Shown: one piece after another, positions 24,744-31,963 of the stretch
How positions within the stretch are numbered: position 1 is the stretch's first letter
How the letters are laid out: the number at the start of each line of letters is the position of its first letter
Source: Aequorivita sublithincola DSM 14238
GTDB lineage: Bacteria; Bacteroidota; Bacteroidia; Flavobacteriales; Flavobacteriaceae
Direction: 5' to 3'
DNA: 64,000 bases
NCBI RefSeq assembly: GCF_000265385.1
Contig: NC_018013.1
Location: 2,259,001 to 2,323,000 of the forward strand
Program-made: the position numbers and the translations under genes
Notes under the pieces: generated by a model
What the model was told of the DNA's origin: nothing
The model's database searches: none
The model's input: only the letters and a program-made list of their open reading frames with translations

Positions 24744-26000
24744 ATGACTTTTTTAAAATTAATCTTTACAATTTTTCTTAGTGTAGTAATACTTGTTTCC
24801 TGCAAAACTGAAACAAAAAAGAAAGCTATAACTTCTGAAATTGAAACAACGGCAGAAACTGTCACTTTATTAGAAAATCCAACTTCTGGCAATAGTGCTC
24901 TACCAAGACTTTTTGGAACGGAGAATCAACTTTTTATGTCTTGGGTTGAAACGAAAGATTCAATTTCGGTATTGTATTTTTCAACATTTGAAGAAGGCAA
25001 ATGGACAAAGCCTTACGAAGTAAATTCTGGAAGTGATTGGTTTATCAATTGGGCAGATTTCCCCGCCATTGCAGAAAATAATGGAAATATTATAATCACT
25101 TACCTACAAAAATCCGCCAACGGGAAATATACCTATGATGCTAAAATCAATCTTTTTTCTGCTGAAACACAGACTTGGAAAAAGAATATTCTTTTGCACA
25201 ACGATGGAACAGCTAGTGAACACGGCTTTGTTTCAATCGTGCCGCAAGGAAAATCTTCTTTTTATGCAATCTGGCTCGATGGTAGAAACACAAAAGCTGA
25301 AGCAGGCGGCCATGGCAATCACGGGGCAGGAGCAATGTCGCTTCGTGGACGTTTGGTGCATGCAGATGGCACAATGCAGCCTGATCTAGAACTGGATAAC
25401 CGTGTTTGTGATTGCTGCCAAACAGCGATGACTTCCATAGAAAACGCACCATTGCTTGTGTACAGAAACCGAACAGGTTCCGAGGTAAGGGATATTTCTC
25501 GCATCGGACTTTTCGATGATTCATTTTCAGAATCGCAACCAATTTTTAATGATAACTGGGAAATTCCAGGTTGTCCAGTTAATGGTCCTTCCATTGCTTC
25601 CTATAAAAATAATGCGGTGGTTGCTTGGTTTACCGCTGTAAACGATAACCCTAAAGTGCAGCTTGCGTTTTCAAAAGATAAAGGCAAAACGTTTGCAGCT
25701 CCAATTCAAGTAAATACCTACAAAACTCTCGGCAGAGTAGATGTTGTAATGATTTCCGAAAATACCGCTATTGTAAGTTGGATGGAAAATTTAGGGGAAG
25801 ATACCCTAATACAGGTAATGCGCATTTCCGCAGATGGCACCGAAGGGTTTCCTGTTACTATTTCAAAAACGAGTTTTGAACGTGCCAGTGGTTTTCCGCA
25901 GTTGGAGATTGCGGGTAATACACTTTATGCCGCTTGGACAATGGTTGACGGCAAGAAAAAATCTATTGAAACTGCGTCCATTTCAATTCCAAATTTATGA
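24744..26000 (+). CDS. Sialidase-like (BNR/Asp-box) lipoprotein
   Basis: 418 residues. The signal MTFLKLIFTIFLSVVILVSC gives a lipoprotein with C20. The rest is a six-bladed propeller-like fold with repeated short strands (LFMSWVETKDSISVLYFS, FYAIWLDGRNTK, VVAWFTAVNDNPKVQLAFSKDKGKTF) of which the last is an Asp-box (SxDxGxTF). A VCDCC cluster near residue 222 is unusual and could bind metal or form disulfides. Similar 'exo-alpha-sialidase' annotations in Flavobacteria rest on fold only, and real sialidase activity is not supported by visible residues. Located at the outer or inner membrane, facing the periplasm or medium. Confidence 0.75.
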   Translation: MTFLKLIFTIFLSVVILVSCKTETKKKAITSEIETTAETVTLLENPTSGNSALPRLFGTENQLFMSWVETKDSISVLYFSTFEEGKWTKPYEVNSGSDWFINWADFPAIAENNGNIIITYLQKSANGKYTYDAKINLFSAETQTWKKNILLHNDGTASEHGFVSIVPQGKSSFYAIWLDGRNTKAEAGGHGNHGAGAMSLRGRLVHADGTMQPDLELDNRVCDCCQTAMTSIENAPLLVYRNRTGSEVRDISRIGLFDDSFSESQPIFNDNWEIPGCPVNGPSIASYKNNAVVAWFTAVNDNPKVQLAFSKDKGKTFAAPIQVNTYKTLGRVDVVMISENTAIVSWMENLGEDTLIQVMRISADGTEGFPVTISKTSFERASGFPQLEIAGNTLYAAWTMVDGKKKSIETASISIPNL

Positions 26001-26026
26001 GGGGAATAGCACTTCTAGCAAATCCG

Positions 26027-26034
26027 TATCTTTG
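26027..26034 (+). promoter_or_regulatory. -7 promoter element (TATCTTTG) next to a TTG start
   Basis: Perfect TATCTTTG that lies between the end of the sialidase-like gene and the glycosyltransferase start at 26047, leaving only about 12 bp from box to start codon. Confidence 0.6.
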
Positions 26035-26046
26035 AAAAAACTAAAA

Positions 26047-27267
26047 TTGAAGAAACTTCTCATTATTGGCCACACTTTTCCTGAACCCAGCACCACTGCT
26101 GCGGGAAGCAGAATGATGCAGTTGCTAAAACTGTTTAAGGAAGAAAATTACCAAATCACTTTAGCAAGTACTGCTGCAATTTCTGAACGAACAGTCAATC
26201 TGAAAAATCAGAACATTTCAGTAAAAAATATTCTGTTGAATGACGCTTCATTTGATGAATTTGTAAAAGAACTAAATCCTGAAATCGTAATTTTTGACCG
26301 TTATATTACGGAAGAACAATTCGGGTGGCGCGTTTCTGAACATTGTCCGGATGCTCTCAAAATTCTCGATACGGAGGATTTGCATTTCTTAAGAAAGGCT
26401 AGGGAAGAAGCTATTAAAGATAACAAACCAGTTTCCGAAGCAAACCTTTTTTCAGAAATTACAAAGCGAGAACTTGCTAGTATTTTACGTTGCGACCTTT
26501 CGCTTATCATTTCAGAATACGAAATGGAACTACTTCAAAACACGTTCAAGATTTCTTCTGAAATACTTTATTATTTACCGTTTTTGATTGAAACTATTTC
26601 CGAAGAAAAAACTATCTCTTCTTTTATAGAACGTCAAAATTTTCTCGCTATCGGTAATCTTTTACACGCCCCCAATGTAGATTCTGTTTTGCAGTTGAAA
26701 CAACTTTGGCCTAAAATAAAAAAACAATTGCAGAATGCAGAACTTCACATTTACGGTGCTTATGCGCCACAACAAATTCTTCAACTTAATAATAAAAAGG
26801 AAGGTTTCATCATAAAAGGTTGGGCGGAGAGTATTGAAAGTTTAATGAAAACTTATCGGCTTCAACTTGCGCCACTTCGCTTTGGCGCAGGATTGAAAGG
26901 TAAATTTTTAGATGCGATGCGTTTTGGTTTGCCTTCCGTAACTACTGAAATTGGGGCAGAAGGAATGCATGACGAATTTCGATTTGGAGGTGCGATTACT
27001 AATTCAAACGCAGCTTTCATTAATATTTCGGTTAAACTATATTTGGATGAAAATCTTTGGGAAGAAGCGCAGAATAGTGGTTTCGAAATTATTCGAAAAC
27101 GTTTTCAAAAAGAACTGTTTTCTGAAGATTTCAAAAATCGTATCCGTTTTCTTGAAGCAAATCTTGAAAACCACCGTGAAAATAACTTTTTCGGACAAAT
27201 TCTTCAGCACCATACGTTGCAAAGCACAAAATATATGAGCAAGTGGATTGAAGTAAAGAGCAAGTGA
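26047..27267 (+). CDS. Glycosyltransferase, GT4-like
   Basis: 406 residues if translation starts at the TTG at 26047 (KKLLIIGHTFPEPS). The frame stays open further upstream, but that extension overlaps the preceding gene by 167 bp and lacks family features. The GT-B fold is seen as an N-terminal Rossmann half (GHTFPEPSTTAAGSRMMQLL) and a C-terminal half with FLAIGNLLHAPNVDSV, LHIYGAY, IKGWAESI and LAPLRFGAGLKGKFLDAM, followed by GLPSVTTEIGAEGM. The donor and acceptor are unknown. It could act in cell-surface glycan assembly. The box TATCTTTG at 26027 supports the TTG start. Confidence 0.85.
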   Translation: MKKLLIIGHTFPEPSTTAAGSRMMQLLKLFKEENYQITLASTAAISERTVNLKNQNISVKNILLNDASFDEFVKELNPEIVIFDRYITEEQFGWRVSEHCPDALKILDTEDLHFLRKAREEAIKDNKPVSEANLFSEITKRELASILRCDLSLIISEYEMELLQNTFKISSEILYYLPFLIETISEEKTISSFIERQNFLAIGNLLHAPNVDSVLQLKQLWPKIKKQLQNAELHIYGAYAPQQILQLNNKKEGFIIKGWAESIESLMKTYRLQLAPLRFGAGLKGKFLDAMRFGLPSVTTEIGAEGMHDEFRFGGAITNSNAAFINISVKLYLDENLWEEAQNSGFEIIRKRFQKELFSEDFKNRIRFLEANLENHRENNFFGQILQHHTLQSTKYMSKWIEVKSK

Positions 27268-27321
27268 TTATTTTGTTTTTCAAAAAAATAATGAAATAAT
27301 GTTTTTGTTTCATTAAAAATC

Positions 27322-27329
27322 TATTTTTG
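27322..27329 (+). promoter_or_regulatory. -7 promoter element (TATTTTTG)
   Basis: TATTTTTG 47 bp before the ATG at 27377 matches TAnnTTTG. The region between is A+T-rich. Confidence 0.5.
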
Positions 27330-27376
27330 AAACCAAACATTTTCAGATTTATTTTAAACAAATAACATTTTAAATT

Positions 27377-28570
27377 ATGAAATTTTCTTACTTAAGTTTT
27401 CTCTTCCTTTTTTGTTTTGCAGTGGGCACAGCACAAGTTAATTATGAAGCGGCGTATTACATCAACAATACTGGTGAAAGAGTCAGTGGATTTATAAAAA
27501 ATAAAGGCTGGAAAAACAATCCTACCAGTATAGAATTCAAAACAACGACCGATGTTGAAGGGGAAGAACTAATGATGAATTCCGTTTCTGAGTTTGGAAT
27601 TAAAAATAAGTTCAAATATGTTCGCGCCAAAGTAGCGATTGATAGATCTTCAGACGACAGCAATTTTCTTACCATAACCAAAACCCCAAAATTTGAGGAG
27701 GAAGATCTATTTTTAAAAGTCCTTATGGAAGGTGATGCCAACCTGTATGAATATACAGATAACAATCTTCAAAGATTTTTTTACAAAACGGAAACCGTTC
27801 CTCTTGAACAACTTATTTATAAGCGTTTTAGAGCATCTGCGGCTGTTATAGCAAAGAACGACCAGTACAAACAACAGTTATTAAATAATCTGAGATGTGA
27901 AGATATAAACCTTAGTATGGTTAATAATCTTGAATATGACCAATCTAAATTGGTTCGTATTTTTAAAACCTATAACAAATGCAGAAACGCCATTATAGCA
28001 GATTATGAATTAACCGAGGCCAAAGGAGATTTCAATTTTAACATACGTCCCGGTATTCGTAGCGCTTCCTTTTCTTTTAAAAATGCAATTGCCAAGAAAA
28101 AAAACGCAACATTTGATAATGAAATTGGTTTCACAATTGGTTTGGAATTAGAATATGTTATGCCTTTTGAGCGCAACAAATGGGCTGTTATTTTAGAACC
28201 CACCTATCAATATTATAATCCCGCCCCAGAGATTACTGAAGATAAACAGGGAGTGGAATTAAAGTATTCATCAGTCGAATTCCCCTTCGGTTTAAGATAT
28301 TATATGTTTCTAAATGACAAATCGAAATTTTTCGTAAACGCCTCCTTCGTTTTGGATTTTGTTTTAGACTCAAAACTAGTTTTTGAAATGGGTGATGATC
28401 TAGATATAACATCTGGCAGCAGCATAGCACTGGGTTTTGGCTATAAATACAACAATAAGTACAGCGCAGAAATACGTTACCAAACTGAAAGAACACTTTT
28501 GCAGGATTATAACGCCTATACGTCTAAATATAGCTCGTTCGGTTTATTGCTTGGCTATACGTTATTTTAA
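27377..28570 (+). CDS. Outer-membrane beta-barrel protein of unknown function
   Basis: 397 residues with an SPI signal (cleavage after VGTAQ, about residue 20). The first half contains NYEAAYYINNTGERVSGFI and NSVSEFGIKNKFKYVRA, typical of a Bacteroidota family whose members are often mislabelled tRNA-modification GTPase. The second half is a set of amphipathic strands ending in an aromatic residue: GFTIGLELEYVMPF, WAVILEPTYQYYNP, KYSSVEFPFGLRYYMF, FFVNASFVLDFV, IALGFGYKYNNKYSAEIRYQ and SSFGLLLGYTLF. The terminal F is the usual outer-membrane insertion signal. Role unknown. Alone in its transcription unit. Confidence 0.8.
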   Translation: MKFSYLSFLFLFCFAVGTAQVNYEAAYYINNTGERVSGFIKNKGWKNNPTSIEFKTTTDVEGEELMMNSVSEFGIKNKFKYVRAKVAIDRSSDDSNFLTITKTPKFEEEDLFLKVLMEGDANLYEYTDNNLQRFFYKTETVPLEQLIYKRFRASAAVIAKNDQYKQQLLNNLRCEDINLSMVNNLEYDQSKLVRIFKTYNKCRNAIIADYELTEAKGDFNFNIRPGIRSASFSFKNAIAKKKNATFDNEIGFTIGLELEYVMPFERNKWAVILEPTYQYYNPAPEITEDKQGVELKYSSVEFPFGLRYYMFLNDKSKFFVNASFVLDFVLDSKLVFEMGDDLDITSGSSIALGFGYKYNNKYSAEIRYQTERTLLQDYNAYTSKYSSFGLLLGYTLF

Positions 28571-28790
28571 AAAATGAAATAGCGAAAACATCATAGTTTT
28601 TGGCGCCCTTATTTCTTACTACAATTAGGTTTAGTGCAGCTTCATCTACAAAACTTACCGAATATGAGTTTTCATATTTCTGGTTTTCTTTCAGTATATA
28701 ATTAAATATCTCAGCCGCAGAAGTGGTTTTAAACGCTAATAAAAGAAACGCAAGCAAGAGGTTTTTCTTGAGAATTAATTTTAGGGGAAA
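28524..28790 (-). pseudogene. Possible secreted-protein fragment without a standard start
   Basis: The spacer 28571-28917 holds no other gene. On the minus strand an open frame reads LILKKNLLLAFLLLAFKTTSAA, a convincing signal peptide, then EIFNYILKENQKYENSYSV and SFVDEAALNLIVVRNKGAK, before running antisense into the barrel gene. No ATG precedes the signal sequence in frame, and only TTG or ATT codons are available. Either a rare start is used or this is the decayed end of a former gene. Confidence 0.3.
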
Positions 28791-28917
28791 ATAATAAAAC
28801 TATTTAAGGAACACCAAATTCAATTTGTGTCTTGGAAGAATAACTTAACACAACCTTCACTACTTTTAAATTTAAGCCAATTATCTTTAAAATAGTAATA
28901 ATCAAAAAAAGTATAAA

Positions 28918-29211
28918 ATGAAAAAGTTAGGATTATTGGCTACTCTAAAAGCCAAAAGTGGAAAAGAAACTGAGGTTGAAGAATTTATTAAGGGTGCTGT
29001 AGAATTGGCCCGTAAAGAAGATAAAACGCTCACCTGGTACAGTTTTAAAATAGATAATAACACCTTTGGAATTTTTGATACCTTTGAAAATGAAGAAGGT
29101 CGCGCCGCACACCTTAACGGTGATATTGCCAAAGCATTGATGGAAAATGCAGAAAAATTGCTTTCCGAAGATCCAAAAATTCAAATGATTGATATCCTTT
29201 CCTCTAAATAG
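28918..29211 (+). CDS. Antibiotic biosynthesis monooxygenase (ABM) domain protein
   Basis: 97 residues forming one ferredoxin-like ABM domain: LLATLKAKSGKETEVEEFIK, LTWYSFKIDNNTFGIFDTFENEEGR, AAHLNGDIAKALMENAEKLL. The pattern 'W..f.......f.ifd.Fe.eegr..Hl.g' is the family hallmark. Members degrade quinones or oxidise small aromatics, or act as small stress proteins. The substrate is unknown. Monocistronic, with a strong terminator at 29312-29340. Confidence 0.88.
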   Translation: MKKLGLLATLKAKSGKETEVEEFIKGAVELARKEDKTLTWYSFKIDNNTFGIFDTFENEEGRAAHLNGDIAKALMENAEKLLSEDPKIQMIDILSSK

Positions 29212-29311
29212 AAGACACTATATTGTGGTTGCAGTAGCTAAGTTTATAACAATCATAAAGTAACCACTGCATGTTCAGAACCCGTTTAATATTTCTAAAT
29301 ATTACCATTGT

Positions 29312-29340
29312 AAAAAAGACTCCAAATTGGAGTCTTTTTT
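29312..29340. terminator. Perfect palindromic terminator
   Basis: AAAAAAGACTCCAA and TTGGAGTCTTTTTT are exact reverse complements (29312-29325 and 29327-29340, one central A or T), with A-run and T-run flanks. It closes the ABM gene and could act in both directions. Confidence 0.9.
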
Positions 29341-29402
29341 TCTGGGCTATTCCAACTGTAAAATACCTAAAATGTTTTTATCTTTAAACTTTCTCCTTTA
29401 AA

Positions 29403-30131
29403 ATGAAACAATCTCTTTTAACATTTATAAAAAAGTTTCAAGATTTTCTGCAACAAACTTTCAGAAAGAACAATCCAAAACTTCCTTATGTAATTACGAT
29501 TTTAGTAGCCCTAATAATTGTAGTAGCTGGACTAAACATCTTTATTGAGCTTACTGAGACTTTAAAAGAAGAAATCCTTGCCAACTACGATCAACAAATT
29601 TCAAACTATATTATTTCATTTCGCAACCCGTCACTCACGCGGTATTTTATTTTTATGACTAATGTGGGAGATATTTATGGTTATTTAGTTGTACTAGTTT
29701 TGGCCCTGTGTATTTCGTGGTTCTTTTTTAAAAACTGGCGTTATGTAGCCCAAACGGTACTGGTTTTGATGCTGGCGTCAATTTCCAACGTTATGCTTAA
29801 ACGATTTATTGATCGAGCAAGACCTGGAATTGAACATTTGGTTTCCGTGGAAACACTGAGTTATCCCAGCGGCCACGCAATGAGCGCTATGGCTTTTTAC
29901 GGTTTTTTGATTTATATTTTTTATAGGTTTAAAATGAACAACTGGCTTAAATATGGTATAATCCTACTTCTGGTTTTTATCATTTTGAGCATTGGCATAA
30001 GCCGAATTTATCTAGGGGTACACTTTCCTTCAGACATTGCCGGTGGCTATATTGCAGGACTAATTTGGGTCTTTTTCTGTATTTTGATTTTTAACTTGGT
30101 TGAGGTTTTTCGGCGAGATCCAAAAACATAA
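29403..30131 (+). CDS. PAP2-family phosphatase
   Basis: 242 residues. The three phosphatase motifs are KRFIDRARPG, SYPSGHAMS and SRIYLGVHFPSD, with the conserved Lys/Arg, Ser-Gly-His and Arg-x5-His residues. Hydrophobic helices lie before, between and after them, so this is an integral inner-membrane enzyme. The family dephosphorylates lipid phosphates such as undecaprenyl diphosphate (BacA-independent recycling) or phosphatidic acid, and the substrate here is open. Start ATG preceded by a TATCTTTAA-like -7 sequence. Confidence 0.92.
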   Translation: MKQSLLTFIKKFQDFLQQTFRKNNPKLPYVITILVALIIVVAGLNIFIELTETLKEEILANYDQQISNYIISFRNPSLTRYFIFMTNVGDIYGYLVVLVLALCISWFFFKNWRYVAQTVLVLMLASISNVMLKRFIDRARPGIEHLVSVETLSYPSGHAMSAMAFYGFLIYIFYRFKMNNWLKYGIILLLVFIILSIGISRIYLGVHFPSDIAGGYIAGLIWVFFCILIFNLVEVFRRDPKT

Positions 30132-30206
30132 TTAGTTCTGTATTCATAAACATCTAAACTCATAAACTTTTAATCCAATCCGCTCAATTCTAAAAAACAC
30201 AACAGC

Positions 30207-30214
30207 TATCTTTG
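30207..30214 (+). promoter_or_regulatory. -7 promoter element (TATCTTTG) next to a TTG start
   Basis: Perfect TATCTTTG 17 bp before the TTG start of the MATE gene at 30232. The spacing is similar to that at the glycosyltransferase gene. Confidence 0.6.
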
Positions 30215-30231
30215 CGCAAAATTTTTTATAG

Positions 30232-31608
30232 TTGGCTCTTTCAGACTACACCCGCGAATTTAAATACAACACCAAACTGGCAACCCCAGTAATTTTGGGA
30301 ATGCTCGGGCACCAAGTAGTTGCATTGGTGGATAATATTATGGTGGGCCAATTGGGAAGTGCAGAGCTCGCCGCCGTTTCGCTTGGAAACAGTTTTATGT
30401 TCGTGGCAATGAGCATTGGTGTTGGCTTTTCTACAGCTATTACACCTTTGGTTGCAGAAGCCGATGGCGAAGGAAATCGCGCAAAAGGAAAATCATCTTT
30501 TAAACACGGTTTGTTTTTGTGTATTATTCTCGGCTTGGCGCTTTTTGGGATTGTAATGGCCGCCAAACCCTTAATGTACGTGATGAGCCAACCACCAGAA
30601 GTGGTTGATCTGGCAATGCCTTATCTCACTTTGGTTGCTGCCTCATTAGTGCCGCTAATTATTTTTCAGGGATTTAAGCAATTTAGCGATGGTCTATCTA
30701 TGACGCGTTTCCCAATGTATGCAACTATTATTGCCAATTTGGTAAATGTGTTACTCAACTATATGTTCATCTTTGGAAAATTTGGCGCACCAGAAATGGG
30801 CGTTGTTGGTGCTGCGATTGGGACATTAGTTTCACGGGTTGTTATGGTTGGTTATTTATGGTATTTATTAAGCCGAAAAGAGAAGTCGCGTTTTTTTGTA
30901 ACGAACATTAAAATATTCACTCTCAGCAAAAAAATGCTAAAAAAACTGTTGAACCTCGGTTTTCCTTCGGCTATGCAGATGTTTTTTGAAGTGGGAATTT
31001 TCACTTCCGCAGTTTGGCTTTCTGGAATTCTTGGGAAGAATCCGCAGGCGGCAAACCAAATTGCCTTAAACTTAGCGTCGATGACCTTTATGGTAGCAAT
31101 GGGTTTTAGCGTGGCAGCAATGATTCGCGTTGGTAACCAAAAAGGCTTGAAGAACTTTCGAGAACTGCGTCGTGTCGCCATTTCTATCTTTTTATTGACC
31201 TCTCTATTATCGCTGGTTTTTGCCATTGGTTTTATTCTCTTCAATGGACAATTGCCTAAAATATTCCTCGATTATGACAGTACTAAGGATTTTGCAGATA
31301 ACTTTGAAGTTGTCACAATCGCCGCCCAACTTTTAATTATCGCTGCTATTTTTCAATTTACTGATGCCCTTCAAGTGGTTGCTTTAGGCGCACTACGCGG
31401 AATGCAAGACGTTAAAATACCTACGGTACTTACATTTATAGCCTATTGGATTATTGGTTTCCCAATTTCGTATTATTTGAGTATGCATACCTCGCTGGAA
31501 AGTATGGGGATTTGGATAGGTCTTTTGGCAGGACTAACGGCAAGCGGCGTCATGTTATTCATCAGATTTAATTATCTTTCCAAGAAATTAATTAGGTTGG
31601 GCTCTTGA
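30232..31608 (+). CDS. MATE family efflux transporter
   Basis: 458 residues beginning at TTG (ALSDYTREFKYN). Twelve hydrophobic helices form two six-helix halves: the first half has MLGHQVVALVDNIMVGQLGSAELAAVSLG and the second AMQMFFEVGIFTSAVWLSGILG and LQVVALGALRGMQDVKIPT. This is the NorM-like MATE arrangement that exports drugs or metabolites with Na+ or H+ at the inner membrane. The TTG start is chosen because a TATCTTTG promoter lies just upstream and no ATG precedes the first helix. Substrate unknown. Confidence 0.93.
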   Translation: MALSDYTREFKYNTKLATPVILGMLGHQVVALVDNIMVGQLGSAELAAVSLGNSFMFVAMSIGVGFSTAITPLVAEADGEGNRAKGKSSFKHGLFLCIILGLALFGIVMAAKPLMYVMSQPPEVVDLAMPYLTLVAASLVPLIIFQGFKQFSDGLSMTRFPMYATIIANLVNVLLNYMFIFGKFGAPEMGVVGAAIGTLVSRVVMVGYLWYLLSRKEKSRFFVTNIKIFTLSKKMLKKLLNLGFPSAMQMFFEVGIFTSAVWLSGILGKNPQAANQIALNLASMTFMVAMGFSVAAMIRVGNQKGLKNFRELRRVAISIFLLTSLLSLVFAIGFILFNGQLPKIFLDYDSTKDFADNFEVVTIAAQLLIIAAIFQFTDALQVVALGALRGMQDVKIPTVLTFIAYWIIGFPISYYLSMHTSLESMGIWIGLLAGLTASGVMLFIRFNYLSKKLIRLGS

Positions 31609-31632
31609 TGAAAGATGCTTGAAGACAGACTT

Positions 31633-31653
31633 ATAACTTTTAACTCATAACTC
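31633..31653 (+). repeat. Short heptad array before the 76-residue gene
   Basis: ATAACTT, TTAACTC and ATAACTC follow each other in one 7-bp register, ending 7 bp before the ATG at 31661. Confidence 0.5.
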
Positions 31654-31660
31654 AAAAAAA

Positions 31661-31891
31661 ATGGATTTCCCAAAATATTTACTAGGAGACAACAGCGATT
31701 ATCCCACGGCGATTTTCGTGATACATACTGAATTTCCACGATTCATCATCAATCTTGAAAATGATGAAGTGGAATGGTTAGAAGACTTTGATGCCGAAGA
31801 CCAAAAGGAATTAGAAGCCGAAGCCGAAAACTTAATCCAACAAGCAACTGACTTTTACGATCGCGAGATTGCAATGTATGATAAGGATTAG
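31661..31891 (+). CDS. Small acidic conserved-looking protein
   Basis: 76 residues, strongly acidic, beginning MDFPKYLLGDNSDYPTAIFV. Near the middle is FIINLENDEVEWLEDFDAED and the C-terminus is a helix rich in Glu and Asp. The well-ordered N-terminus and the ATG with a purine-rich leader support a real gene. I know no function for this type. It lies between the MATE pump and the M14 peptidase on the same strand. Confidence 0.7.
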   Translation: MDFPKYLLGDNSDYPTAIFVIHTEFPRFIINLENDEVEWLEDFDAEDQKELEAEAENLIQQATDFYDREIAMYDKD

Positions 31892-31963
31892 AGACTTGTA
31901 TATTTCTTTATCATTCCAAAATTACTTGTTAAGCTCTATTTCGCAATTTTAAATTTCTTCAAA

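Noticed and set aside
25834..26046. Long upstream extension of the glycosyltransferase
   Set aside because: It overlaps the preceding gene by 167 bp and holds no family sequence; the promoter and TTG start at 26047 fit better.
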